A stretch of DNA of 64,000 bases from Trebonia sp050013875 (GTDB taxonomy: Bacteria; Actinomycetota; Actinomycetes; Streptosporangiales; Streptosporangiaceae). Under the pieces are notes generated by a model that saw nothing but the letters and a program-made list of their open reading frames with translations, did no database searches and was not told the DNA's origin. The stretch spans positions 1 to 64,000 of the forward strand of contig JBEKEK010000017.1 in assembly GCA_050013875.1 (NCBI GenBank). The letters are read 5' to 3'. The translations under genes were made by a program, and so were the position numbers. The first letter of the stretch is position 1, and every line of letters starts with the position of its first letter. Below, piece by piece: positions 24,913 through 33,379 of the stretch.

Positions 24913-25833
24913 TTAAAGGACCGGAACGCCGAGCCCGGCCGCGCCCGGCTTCGATTGGATAAGGCCCGGGCTGAGCCGGTCGAGCCATTCAAGCCCGACC
25001 GCCGCCCGGTGCACCTTCTCGACCGCGTTCGCGCGGGCCACCGCCTCCAGGTGGAGACCGCTCGGGTACACCGCCTGCGCGTTGCGCAACCCGAACTTCG
25101 CGTACAGGGGCGCGCCGGCCGTCACCAGGTCGCCGAGCTCGTTGTCGCGGACGACGCCGCCGAGAGCGTCGGCCGACTCGATGTAGAGGTCGAGCGGGAC
25201 GCTGACCGCGGCCCGCATCTCGGCCAGCTCGGCCAGGGTCACATCGGAGGGGATGTTGACGGTGGATCCGCCGAGGTCCTCGAGGATCTTCAGGGTGACC
25301 GGGTTGGACGGCGACATGCTGGCGGAGACCTTCCACACGATCTCGGCCGGCAGGTCCCCCCGCTCCTGGGCCGCGGTGACCGCGCGGAGCAGGCCCAGGT
25401 CGGCGACCAGGAAGCTGCGGATGCCCTGCTCAGCGGCGCGCAGCACGTCCTCGAGTGCGAACGACAGCTGCCGCAGGCCGCGGACCTGGTCGCCGTGCGC
25501 GCTGCCGTCGGCCGACCGGGCGTGCGCGCCGGTCCCGTAGCGCTCGCGCGGCCCGACGAACAGGCACACCTCGACGCCCGCCTGCTGCCCGGCCCGCGCC
25601 ATGTCGCGCAGCTCGCCGGCCCGCAGCAGCATCGCGCCGCTGCCCTGGGAGACCCGGTTGACCGTGATGCCCTCGGTCTCGGCGGCCCGCAGCACGTCCT
25701 CGAGCACGCGCGGACCCTCGACGCTCGGGATCTCGATGCGGAACGCGGCGCCGTCGGGGAACGTTCGGGCGCGCGGGGGCCTGCCAGGTTCGGTAACTCC
25801 GAGCTGGCTGAGTACGCCGCTGACCCACTCCAT
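24913..25833 (-). CDS. TIM-barrel-like protein, resembling peptidase U32 family
   Basis: The 306-residue protein alternates strands and helices in a barrel-like pattern: FRIEIPSVEG, GVEVCLFVG, IRSFLVADLGLLRAV, VWKVSASMSPSNPVTL, STVNIPSDVTLAEL, VPLDLYIESADALGG and APLYAKFGLRNAQ. The order of blocks recalls U32-type barrels, though I see no firm catalytic signature. It heads the operon with the permease and dehydratase, 223 bp from the divergent IclR gene. A role in the same catabolic pathway, perhaps replacing an aldolase or isomerase, is inference. Confidence 0.55.
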   Translation of the reverse strand: MEWVSGVLSQLGVTEPGRPPRARTFPDGAAFRIEIPSVEGPRVLEDVLRAAETEGITVNRVSQGSGAMLLRAGELRDMARAGQQAGVEVCLFVGPRERYGTGAHARSADGSAHGDQVRGLRQLSFALEDVLRAAEQGIRSFLVADLGLLRAVTAAQERGDLPAEIVWKVSASMSPSNPVTLKILEDLGGSTVNIPSDVTLAELAEMRAAVSVPLDLYIESADALGGVVRDNELGDLVTAGAPLYAKFGLRNAQAVYPSGLHLEAVARANAVEKVHRAAVGLEWLDRLSPGLIQSKPGAAGLGVPVL

Positions 25834-25866
25834 CGTGTCCGCGCTCCTTTCGTTCGGTTATACAGA

Positions 25867-25882
25867 ATGAGATTTTTCTCAT
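25867..25882. promoter_or_regulatory. Inverted repeat in the divergent IclR control region
   Basis: ATGAGA (25867-25872) and TCTCAT (25877-25882) are a perfect inverted repeat around TTTT, 34 bases upstream of the minus-strand operon. The dyad is a candidate IclR operator. The surrounding 223 bp (25834-26056) also contains promoters for both directions but I cannot assign them. Confidence 0.45.
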
Positions 25883-26056
25883 CCGAATGACTAGGTGACA
25901 CACATGAGACGGCCGCGTATGGTTCTTTGTCAATACATGTCTGGTCAGGTTTTACCCAACGGGCTGGTCGCCCGTCGCGACGTAACCTGGCAGCAATGAA
26001 GGACTGTTTTGCTGTGCCGAATAACCATTAGGAAAACGGAACGGAGCAACGGCGAC

Positions 26057-26920
26057 ATGGCTAACCAGGCCACCGTGGCCGCCCCGGCTGGCGAGGCCGC
26101 CGAGAGCGACCAGCGTTACCGGCTGCGTAGCGTCGAGCGCGCGCTCGACGCGCTCGAGTTGCTCGCCGCCGCCGGCCAGGGCGGGATGACGCTGACCGAG
26201 CTCGCGGCCGACCTCAAGGTGGCCAAGAGCAGCGCGTTCGCGCTGCTGCATACGCTTGCCGCCCGCGGCTATGCCGCCGAGTCCGGCTCGCGGCTCGACC
26301 GCCGGTACCGGCTTGGGATGTCGCTGGCCAAGCTGGGCGACGCCGCCGAGCAGCAGTCACCGCTGGTCAGCCTGGCCATGTCGGTGCTCAAGTCGGTCAC
26401 CGACGCCACCGGCCTCACCTCCCGCCTGGTGGTGCCTGACGGTGCGTACGCGGTCGCCGTCGCCCGGGTCGACGCGCCGGGCACGGTCCGGTTCGCCAGC
26501 TACCTCGGCGCCAGGGAGTTCCCGCACTGCACCTCGGCGGGCAAGGCGCTGCTGGCCGCGCTGCCGCCGCGGCACGCCCGCGCACTCGCGGTCGAGGCCG
26601 GGCTGCCGGCGCGCACGCCGCGGACGATCACCGACCCGGACGCGCTCACCCGCGACCTGGAGGTGAGCGCCGCCCGCGGCTACGCGATCGACGACGAAGA
26701 GGACTGCGAGGGTGTGTTCTGCGTGGGCGCCGCGGTTTACGACCGCTCAGGCGAGTGCGTCGCCGCGATCAGCGGCACCGGGCTGAAGCTGAACCGCCCG
26801 ACCTGGCGGGTCGACGAACTGGGCGTGGCCATCCGCGCCGCCGCCGACCAACTCACGCTCGCTCTCGGCGGCCCGCCGTTCGCCGAACGGAGCAGAGGCA
26901 GGGGAGACAACCGTGGCTGA
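26057..26920 (+). CDS. IclR family transcriptional regulator
   Basis: The 287-residue protein has an N-terminal winged helix (about 25-85: RSVERALDALELLAAAG, TLTELAADLKVAKSSAFALLHTL). A C-terminal IclR effector domain (about 100-270) follows, with EFPHCTSAGKALLAALPP and AIDDEEDCEGVFCVGAAVYD. IclR proteins bind a catabolite and control adjacent genes. It overlaps the dehydrogenase by eight bases and is divergent from the permease operon, so it most likely regulates both. ATG 26057 was chosen to start just before the conserved part. Confidence 0.9.
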   Translation: MANQATVAAPAGEAAESDQRYRLRSVERALDALELLAAAGQGGMTLTELAADLKVAKSSAFALLHTLAARGYAAESGSRLDRRYRLGMSLAKLGDAAEQQSPLVSLAMSVLKSVTDATGLTSRLVVPDGAYAVAVARVDAPGTVRFASYLGAREFPHCTSAGKALLAALPPRHARALAVEAGLPARTPRTITDPDALTRDLEVSAARGYAIDDEEDCEGVFCVGAAVYDRSGECVAAISGTGLKLNRPTWRVDELGVAIRAAADQLTLALGGPPFAERSRGRGDNRG

Positions 26921-27965
26921 CCACCGGGCGCTCGTCATCACCGAGCCCGGTGTCATCGGGCTGCGGGACGTGGCCGCGCTGGTACCCGGACCGGGCGAGG
27001 TGGTCGCCCGGCCGGCCTACGTCGGCGTCTGCGGGACCGATCTCGAGCTGCTCGACGGCGTGGTCGACCCCGCCTACGTGCGTTACCCGCTGGTGCCGGG
27101 CCATGAGTGGTCCGGTGTGATCGAGGCGGTCGGCCCGGGCGTGACCGCGCTGACCCCGGGCCAGCCGGTCATCGCCGAGGGCATCATCCCCGACCGGGTC
27201 TGCGCGCAGTGCGTGCGCGGCAACACCAACCTGTGCCTGACCTACGACGAGATCGGTTTCACCAGGGCCGGCGCCGCCGCCGACCAGTTGCTGCTGCCCG
27301 CCCAGGTGGTGCACCCGCTTGCCGCGCGGGCCGGTGGGGTGATCGGCGGAGCGCCCGTGGTGAGCCTCGCGGACGCGGCGCTGGCCGAGCCGGCCGCGGT
27401 CGCCTGGCGCGGGATCACCCGGGGCCAGCCGAGGCCGGGGGAGCGGATCGCGGTTGTCGGCGACGGCACCGTCGGGCTCATCACGGCGCACCTGCTCCGG
27501 CTGTACTCCCCGGCCGGCCTCGTCGTCTTCGGCCAGCGCGGGGACCAGGCGGGGCTGGCCGCCGAGCTCGGCGCCACCGCGTTCGAGCTGGCCTCGCCGG
27601 CCGAGACGCCCGGCCAGTTCGACCTGGTCATCGAGGCGGCGGGCAAGCCCGCGGCGGTGCAGGACGCCATCGCGCTGGCCCGCCGGGGCGGTCGCGTGGT
27701 GCTGCTCGGCCTCGCCGGGAACGGCGTCAGGGCCGCCCTGCCCATCGACGACGTGGTCAACAACGACCTCGCGATCACCGCTAGCTTCGGTTACACCTCC
27801 GCCGCCTGGGCCGACGTCGCGGGCCTGCTGCGGGCGGCCAAGATCCACCTGTCCCCGCTGATCACCCACCGCTTCCCGCTCGAGTCGTTCGCCGACGCCT
27901 ACCGTACCCTCCGCGAGGGCACCGGCCCCCGCGGCAAGGTCCTGCTCGAGGTGAACCCGCTCTGA
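26913..27965 (+). CDS. Zinc-dependent medium-chain dehydrogenase
   Basis: The 350-residue protein has catalytic zinc ligands Cys40 (GVCGTDLE) and His64-Glu65 (PGHEW), and the NAD(P) motif VVGDGTVGLITAHLL. In the structural zinc loop only three of the usual four cysteines are seen (Cys97, Cys100, Cys108), with Asp94 in the first position. It resembles sorbitol, threonine or butanediol dehydrogenases. GTG 26913 lies inside the end of the IclR gene. It could oxidise a polyol or sugar ahead of the dehydratase step; this is inference. Confidence 0.87.
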   Translation: MADHRALVITEPGVIGLRDVAALVPGPGEVVARPAYVGVCGTDLELLDGVVDPAYVRYPLVPGHEWSGVIEAVGPGVTALTPGQPVIAEGIIPDRVCAQCVRGNTNLCLTYDEIGFTRAGAAADQLLLPAQVVHPLAARAGGVIGGAPVVSLADAALAEPAAVAWRGITRGQPRPGERIAVVGDGTVGLITAHLLRLYSPAGLVVFGQRGDQAGLAAELGATAFELASPAETPGQFDLVIEAAGKPAAVQDAIALARRGGRVVLLGLAGNGVRAALPIDDVVNNDLAITASFGYTSAAWADVAGLLRAAKIHLSPLITHRFPLESFADAYRTLREGTGPRGKVLLEVNPL

Positions 27966-28044
27966 GAGCAGCGGTTGCCGGCTCGGTCTACAGAGGCTGA
28001 CATGGCACATGTGCGGCAGCGGGCGGGTGGGTAGAGAAGAGGCC

Positions 28045-28617
28045 ATGAGCGACCTGATCACCCCGAGCCGCATCCCGGCCGGCGCGACACCCGAAGGCGA
28101 CGGGGTCATCACCGGGGACGGCCCGGTCCGCGTCGACGTGTTCATCGACTTCCTGTGCCCCTTCTGTCGGCGATTTGAGCTCTCCGCGGGGCCAGCGCTG
28201 GCCGGCCTGGTCGCTGACAGGCTGATAAACGTCGCATACCACCCCATGAACTTCCTCGATGACGCGTCGACAACGAACTACTCCAACCGCGCGGCCGCCG
28301 CCTCTGGCTGCGCCGCCGACCAGGGGCGGTTCCTGGACTATGCGCACGCGCTCTTCCTCAGCCAGCCGCCGGAAGGCGGACCGGGGCTTACCGACGCCGA
28401 GCTCGCCGCCATCGGCCGTGGTATCGGGCTGCCCGACGGGGCGTTCGCCTCCTGCCTGTCCGAAGGTCCTTACCTGGACTGGCCGCCGTACGTGACCGCC
28501 CGCGCCACCGCTGCCGGGGTTCAGGCGACGCCGACCGTCCTGGTCGCGGGCACGGCTGTCCAGCCCGACGCGCGGGCGATCACCGCCGCGGTCAGGGAGG
28601 CAACCGCCAAACTCTGA
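28045..28617 (+). CDS. DsbA-like thioredoxin-fold protein, cytosolic
   Basis: The 190-residue protein has FIDFLCPFCRRFE with a CPFC redox pair (Cys38, Cys41), a helical insertion, and the cis-proline segment ATPTVLVAG near the C-terminus. This matches the DsbA/thioredoxin_4 family. There is no signal peptide or membrane anchor, unlike most actinobacterial DsbA-like proteins, so it may act in the cytosol, as FrnE-like proteins do. ATG 28045 follows GAAGAGG. It is not obviously linked to its neighbours. Confidence 0.82.
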   Translation: MSDLITPSRIPAGATPEGDGVITGDGPVRVDVFIDFLCPFCRRFELSAGPALAGLVADRLINVAYHPMNFLDDASTTNYSNRAAAASGCAADQGRFLDYAHALFLSQPPEGGPGLTDAELAAIGRGIGLPDGAFASCLSEGPYLDWPPYVTARATAAGVQATPTVLVAGTAVQPDARAITAAVREATAKL

Positions 28618-28626
28618 CCAGGGCAC

Positions 28627-28680
28627 GGTAGCCCGGCCCGAGAGGGGTAGCCCGGCTCGAGAGGGGTAGCCCGGCCCGAT
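28627..28680. repeat. 19 bp tandem repeat, 2.8 copies
   Basis: Units GGTAGCCCGGCCCGAGAGG start at 28627, 28646 and 28665, with one base change in the second and an incomplete third. They lie nine bases after the DsbA-like stop and take up part of the 317 bp gap, which also holds element B. No coding ORF is evident in the gap. Confidence 0.75.
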
Positions 28681-28768
28681 CGCGTCCACCGCGGAACCTG
28701 CGGCCGCCGGCCAAGGGCGGAGGAACGCCGGACGTCAGCCAGCCGGCGCTCGCGGCCAGTCCGTTCGT

Positions 28769-28848
28769 CTTGGGGCCAAAGTTGCACGGGCAATATAATG
28801 CCAAACTGTGACATATCACCCTTGGAACTGTGCAAGTTTGGCCCCAAG
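28769..28848. repeat. Palindromic element B (related to element A at 2748)
   Basis: The arms 28769-28787 and 28830-28848 are inverted repeats matching at 18 of 19 positions; each reads outward as CTTGGGGCCAAA or CTTGGGGCCAAAC. The 42-base spacer is AT-rich and shares GACATATC with element A. The flank after the right arm (GATGATCGTCT) also resembles that of element A. Near-perfect arms suggest an active or conserved palindromic unit rather than chance. Confidence 0.75.
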
Positions 28849-28934
28849 GTTGCTAGCGATGATCGTCTAGCCCTCTGAAATAGCGGTTTTAGCCGCGTGT
28901 GGTCCGCCGTTGCCGGCCATCAGGGGCCGGCGGA

Positions 28935-29405
28935 TCAGCCGCCGGCGGCGAGCACTTCGTCGACCGCGGCGGGCGAGCAGTTCTTCACATGTACCTGCCC
29001 CCGTGCGGGCGTCTGCACGTGTACCTGTGACGGCAGCCGCCGACCTCCCGGTGAACCTCCTGGCGGCACCACCGGCGGACCCGCTGCCGGGCCCGCCGGC
29101 GGAGGCGCCAGGATCGCCACTACTCCCGCCGCCGACAGCGTCCCGTCCGGTCCGGCGGAGCCAAGGGCGAGGATGGAGGCGCCGGCCGGCAGCTTGCGCA
29201 GGCTGACGTTGAGCACGCTGACGGCCGTATTGCCTGAGGTGGTGACCGGAACCCGGGTCGCGCCGGGCGTGACGACGGTGAAGCCGGCGGTGCTCGCGTC
29301 CGCCACCGTCCCCTTGACCACGGCCATGCCTGGTGGCGGCTGCGGGTGCTGCTGCGCCGGGTTAGCGATGATGACGAAGAAGGCCGCGATCGTCCCGTCG
29401 GAACT
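28935..29405 (-). pseudogene. Displaced C-terminal part of the anti-sigma factor gene
   Basis: This stretch, in another frame, encodes SSDGTIAAFFVIIANPAQQ and then a second beta-rich repeat (VKGTVADASTAGF, LPAGASILALG, GPDGTLSAAGVVAIL) and a Pro/Gly-rich tail. Its first residues complete the repeat that is cut off in the anti-sigma factor encoded immediately upstream. Skipping one A at 29406 joins the two frames. It has no ribosome site of its own. A sequencing error, a real lesion or a programmed shift would all fit. Confidence 0.65.
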
Positions 29406-29946
29406 TGGGCCCCACCCCGACCTCGGCTGCTTCCGTGGCGGCGGTCGTGGTCACGGTCAGCGGTTGACCACTGGCCGTCCTGATGACCAGGCTGCCGCCG
29501 TTCACCTGCTCGAGCGTCCCGCGGGCGGATTTCAGCGCGGTGCACCCGCTGACCGCGGTGAGGACCGTCTCGGTACTGTGACCGGGGCCGTCCAGGCGCA
29601 CGTGCACGAGCCCGGTCGCGGCACCGACCCCGAGGAGGAGGACGAGCGCCGCGGCCGCGCTGCCGGCCGCCAGCAGGGCGTGCCGCCAGGGACGCGCCAG
29701 TACCCGCCGTCCGGTGCGCCGCGGATGGGCGGGCAGGGCGGGCACGGACGCCGGGGCCGCCTCGGCCGCGGCCAGGCCGCGGACGCCGTCGGCGACGAGG
29801 CGCCACCGGCTCGCCTCGAGCTGGCACCGCTCGCAGCAGGCCAGGTGCTCCCTGTCGGCGCCGCCTACCGGCTGGCCGTTGGCCTGGCCGATCAGGTCGC
29901 CCAGGTCCAGATGGGGGGACCGGGTGCCGGCGGGGTCTGCGTTCAT
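29362..29946 (-). CDS. Anti-sigma factor with zinc-finger motif, apparently frameshifted
   Basis: The 194-residue product has an N-terminal HxxxCxxC zinc motif (HLACCERC), typical of ZAS anti-sigma factors, and a single membrane span (about 88-110, HALLAAGSAAAALVLLLGV). An extracytoplasmic part begins a DUF5666-like repeat (SARGTLEQVNGGSLVIRTASG) and then breaks near VGVGP into an Arg-rich tail. It overlaps the sigma factor stop by four bases, the usual coupling. It presumably holds the adjacent ECF sigma factor at the membrane; loss of the outer domain could alter signalling. Confidence 0.75.
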   Translation of the reverse strand: MNADPAGTRSPHLDLGDLIGQANGQPVGGADREHLACCERCQLEASRWRLVADGVRGLAAAEAAPASVPALPAHPRRTGRRVLARPWRHALLAAGSAAAALVLLLGVGAATGLVHVRLDGPGHSTETVLTAVSGCTALKSARGTLEQVNGGSLVIRTASGQPLTVTTTAATEAAEVGVGPKFRRDDRGLLRHHR

Positions 29947-30545
29947 CGGATCTGGCCCTTCTCGTTAAGAATCCGGCTGAGGGCGGCCCGCGCCGCGCTC
30001 AGGCGGCTCTTCACCGTCCCCACCGGGATCTCCAGCACGCCGGCGACCTCGGGCAGGCTGAGACCGGCGCCGAAGACGAGGCCGAGCAGCTCCCGGTGGG
30101 CGGGCGCGAGGCCGCGGATCGCGACCCGCACCTCGGCCAGCTCCGCCCGGTCCAGGGCCGTCACCTCCGGCCCCGGGCCCTGGCCCGGCCGGTCGGCCAG
30201 GAAGGCGTCGTCCACCACCCGCAGCCGCTGGCCGCGCAGCCGGTCCCTGGTCTGCCGCCGGGCGATCGCGATCACCCAGGAACGGGCCGAGGACTCGCCG
30301 CGGAAGGCGGCCGCCCCGCGCCAGACCGCGAGCATCGTGTCCTGCACGATCTCCTCGGCCAGCACCCGCTCTCCGGTCACCAGCAGCACCTGCGCCAGCA
30401 CGATCCGGCCGTGCTCACGGTAGAACGCGGCCATCGCGTCCTCGTCACCGTGACCGATCCTGCACAGCAGCCAGTCATCGCGGCTGGCTGGGTCGCGGCT
30501 GGCGGCGAAGACCGCCGCGCCGACGTCCCGGTCAGGATCGTTCAC
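29943..30545 (-). CDS. ECF RNA polymerase sigma factor
   Basis: The 200-residue protein has region 2 (YREHGRIVLAQVLLV, EEIVQDTMLAVWRGA, ARSWVIAIARRQTRD) and region 4 (LAPAHRELLGLVFGAGLSLPEVAGVLEIPVGTVKSRLS). It lacks regions 1 and 3, as ECF factors do. GTG 30545 follows GGGAGG; the frame is open to 30611 without a better start. It is followed by its anti-sigma gene with a four-base overlap. The promoter it reads and its signal are unknown. Confidence 0.9.
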   Translation of the reverse strand: MNDPDRDVGAAVFAASRDPASRDDWLLCRIGHGDEDAMAAFYREHGRIVLAQVLLVTGERVLAEEIVQDTMLAVWRGAAAFRGESSARSWVIAIARRQTRDRLRGQRLRVVDDAFLADRPGQGPGPEVTALDRAELAEVRVAIRGLAPAHRELLGLVFGAGLSLPEVAGVLEIPVGTVKSRLSAARAALSRILNEKGQIR

Positions 30546-30656
30546 CTGTCGCCTCCCTGAAGGTTCGCCTGCAGGGTAAGTAGCGGCATTCGGCGACCCG
30601 GTTCGGTTCAACGCGGAGATTTCTGATGATCTGCGTGCGACTGCAAGGCCGCCGCC

Positions 30657-31988
30657 TTAGCGCCGCGCCGCGGTGACCGGCGCGCCGCGACGCCACCGCC
30701 GTCGTGGCGGTGCGGCACCTGATCCAGCAGGCGGACCGAAGCCGAGCGTGACCCGGCTGCCGCCGGAAGCCGACTGGCCGATCGTCAGCGTCCCGCCCGA
30801 CTCTTCTGCTATCCGCCGTGCGATGTCGAGGCCAAGCCCGGTCGAGCCCCCGCCTGACCGGCCGCGCCGCACCGCGCCGCCGGGCGCGAACCCTGGGCCG
30901 TCGTCCGCTACCACCAGCCATGCGCCGCCTCCGGCCCGGTGACTCAGCCGGACGGCAAGCCCCGCGCCTTCAGGTGTATGGGCGAAGACGTTCTCGAGCA
31001 GGACGTCGGCGCATGCCGCGAGGTCATCGGCGGATATACCGACGATCGCCAGGTCTCCCGGCACGCTGACGCTCATCAGGCGGTCTTGGTCCTCGGCGAG
31101 CGGTCGCCAGAACGCCGCGCGCTCGGCGATCACCAGCCGCGCGTCGCATGGCACCCCCGTCGGTTCGCCTCGCTGGCGTCTCGCCTCGCGGATGATCTCG
31201 CTGACCGTGCGTTCCATCGCGGCGACATCGTCGATGAGCCGGCTGTCTCGCATCGACTCGGCGTCGATGCGCAGCGCGGTCAGCGGCGTGCGCAGCCGGT
31301 GCGACAGGTCCGCGACCGTCTCACGTTCGTGTGCGAGCAGGTCGCCGATGCGGGTCGCGAGCCGGTTCAGCCCGTTCCCCGCCAAGCGGACCTCTGGCGG
31401 GCCGGCCACCGCCGCGCGGGCGGACAGGTCGCCGCTGGCGAGGCGGTCCGCCGCGTGCGCCATCGCTATCAGCGGCCGGACGAGCGAACGGGCAAGCTGG
31501 TCAGCCACGATGACGCTCAGCAGCAGCAGGAAAGTCCCGACCGCGAGCAGCAGCAGCCACGCCCTGGCCACGCCGTGGCGCAGCTCCGCGTTCGGCACGA
31601 AAGAGCGGATCACCGCCGTTCCCGCGGGCAGCCCCTCGACAGCGACCAGGACCTCCACCCCGCCGGGTACCGAACTGCTGAAGGAGGCGCCCCGTCGCGC
31701 GAGCCGGACGCTGGCCGAGATGGCAGCGGGCGCGCCCGCTATTGTCCCGTCCGGCAGGAAGATCGTCACCGGCGCCGGAGTCCCCGCGTTGATCTGAGCC
31801 ACCGTCAGTTGCAGGCTCCGGGCACTGAGGCTGGTGACAAGCGGTGCCACCGACTGTGCCTTCGTGGTAGCCGCGGAGACGGCATGGTCGGCCGCCAAGG
31901 TGCGAAGCACCAGGGCGAGCGGCACGAGGAAGGACACAAGCACAAGCGAGCTTGTCGCTATCACGAGCGCGACGATCCGCAGCCTCAT
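30657..31988 (-). CDS. Sensor histidine kinase
   Basis: The 443-residue kinase has two membrane spans (about 8-30 and 140-165), an extracytoplasmic sensor between them, HAMP (about 165-218), and a dimerisation box with His230 in DLSHRLRTPLTAL. A GHKL ATPase domain (NVFAHTPEG, VADDGPGF, STGLGLDIARRIAEESGG) completes it. SHRLRTPL, with Arg in place of the common Glu after His, recurs in actinobacterial kinases. It overlaps the response regulator by four bases. It may govern the neighbouring redox operon. Confidence 0.9.
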   Translation of the reverse strand: MRLRIVALVIATSSLVLVSFLVPLALVLRTLAADHAVSAATTKAQSVAPLVTSLSARSLQLTVAQINAGTPAPVTIFLPDGTIAGAPAAISASVRLARRGASFSSSVPGGVEVLVAVEGLPAGTAVIRSFVPNAELRHGVARAWLLLLAVGTFLLLLSVIVADQLARSLVRPLIAMAHAADRLASGDLSARAAVAGPPEVRLAGNGLNRLATRIGDLLAHERETVADLSHRLRTPLTALRIDAESMRDSRLIDDVAAMERTVSEIIREARRQRGEPTGVPCDARLVIAERAAFWRPLAEDQDRLMSVSVPGDLAIVGISADDLAACADVLLENVFAHTPEGAGLAVRLSHRAGGGAWLVVADDGPGFAPGGAVRRGRSGGGSTGLGLDIARRIAEESGGTLTIGQSASGGSRVTLGFGPPAGSGAAPPRRRWRRGAPVTAARR

Positions 31989-32701
31989 GCCGACAGGCCA
32001 GCGGGCCCAGCCAGCCCGGGCGGCGGGCTGATCTTAATCCCCACCCCGCGGACCGTGTGCAGATAGCGAGGCTGCTGCGCGGTCTCGCCTAGCTTCCTGC
32101 GCAGCCACGACACGTGCACGTCAACTGTCTTGTCGGCGCCCCCGTACGGCAGCTGCCAGACGTTCGTCAGCAGGTCCCGGCGAGTCACCACCTGTCCCGC
32201 GTGCTGGGACAGGTACTGCAGCAGGTCGAATTCGCGCGGGCTCAGGTCAAGCCGCGTGCCGTCAAGCGTCGCCTCGTGCGCGTCGGGGTCCACCCGCAGC
32301 CCGCCGACCTCGAGCAGCCCGCTGCCCTTCCCGTCCTGCTGGCCGGACCGCCGCAGCACGGCCCTGATACGGGCCTCGATCTGCCCAACGCCAAACGGCT
32401 TGATCACATAGTCGTCGGCCCCGGCATCGAGGACCCGGATGATCTCCTGCTCGTCATCGTGCGCGGTGACGACCACGACAGGCACGGCGCTCACGGCACG
32501 CATCATCCGGAGCGCCTCGTAGCCGCCAAGATCAGGAAGTCCGAGGTCAAGCAGGATGAGGTCGGGCGGCGTCTCCAGGACATGGCGAAGCGCCGCCATG
32601 GCGCTGGCGGTCGACGTCACCGCGTGTCCGTGCTCGGTGAGCACGCGGATCAGCGCGCCGCGAATCGCCGCATCGTCCTCTACCACCAGAAGCTGGGCCA
32701 C
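31985..32701 (-). CDS. OmpR-family response regulator
   Basis: The 238-residue protein has a receiver domain with Asp52 in LILLDLGLPD and Lys in VIKPFG, then a winged-helix DNA-binding domain (LDLSPREFDLLQYLSQHAGQVVTRRDLL). GTG 32701 gives a normal OmpR length, but no ribosome site is seen; the frame is open to ATG 32761, where AAAGGAG touches the start codon. It precedes its histidine kinase. The divergent secreted-protein gene at 32804 is a likely target. Confidence 0.9.
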   Translation of the reverse strand: MAQLLVVEDDAAIRGALIRVLTEHGHAVTSTASAMAALRHVLETPPDLILLDLGLPDLGGYEALRMMRAVSAVPVVVVTAHDDEQEIIRVLDAGADDYVIKPFGVGQIEARIRAVLRRSGQQDGKGSGLLEVGGLRVDPDAHEATLDGTRLDLSPREFDLLQYLSQHAGQVVTRRDLLTNVWQLPYGGADKTVDVHVSWLRRKLGETAQQPRYLHTVRGVGIKISPPPGLAGPAGLSA

Positions 32702-32803
32702 GAGAGCGAAAATATCCCGTTTCACAGCGGCAAGACCGGTTTCCTGTGATTCGCTTATCATCTCCTTTACCTGGGCTTAAAGATCTGATTGAGACGCTGT
32801 GAC

Positions 32804-33379
32804 GTGAACAGGCGCATCCTCTTCGGCGTCGCCGCGTGGCTGCTCGGCGCCGCGACCGCGACCGCGGGCAGCTTGCTTGCTGTCTCGCTGCTCGGCCAGG
32901 GCATCACCGGGGGTTCCGGCCCGCTGCTCACGCAGGACGCGGTGAACCGGGCGCTCGCTAGCGAGTCGTCCGAGCCGTCCGAGCCGTCCGAGTCGTCCGC
33001 CGCGGCCCGTCCTTCCGCTGGCAGGCCGCCGGCGTCGCCGGGCCAAGAGCCTGCCGCAGCCAAGACCGCGGCGGCACCTTCGCAAACGCACGTGCCCGCA
33101 CCGCCCTCGCCGAGCCCCTCGAGCGCTGGCGGCCCCGCGCCTGTCGGCACGCTGCTAACGTCGAGGGGCGGCGACGTGGTGGCCAGCTGCCTGGCGACGG
33201 GGACGTACCTGGACTCATGGTCGCCGTCGCAGGGCTACAACGTTGACGAGGTCTCTCGCGGGCCGGCCGGGACGGCGCGGGTGACCTTCGATTCTGACGC
33301 GGTCTCGGTGACCGTGGTGGTGTCGTGCTCAGCCGGCGTTCCCTCCGCCACGTCGTACACCCGCGAAGGCGACGACTGA
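32804..33379 (+). CDS. Secreted or membrane-anchored protein of unknown function
   Basis: The 191-residue protein begins with basic residues and a hydrophobic span (about 5-32). A low-complexity Ser/Glu/Pro linker (about 45-110, with SEPSEPSES) and a small C-terminal domain (about 118-190) containing two Cys follow. That domain starts TSRGGDVVASC and has GYNVDEVSRGPAG. Conserved Trp and Cys suggest a compact secreted fold. I do not recognise the family. It is divergent from the response regulator and its last 51 bases overlap the ferredoxin gene on the other strand. Confidence 0.7.
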   Translation: MNRRILFGVAAWLLGAATATAGSLLAVSLLGQGITGGSGPLLTQDAVNRALASESSEPSEPSESSAAARPSAGRPPASPGQEPAAAKTAAAPSQTHVPAPPSPSPSSAGGPAPVGTLLTSRGGDVVASCLATGTYLDSWSPSQGYNVDEVSRGPAGTARVTFDSDAVSVTVVVSCSAGVPSATSYTREGDD

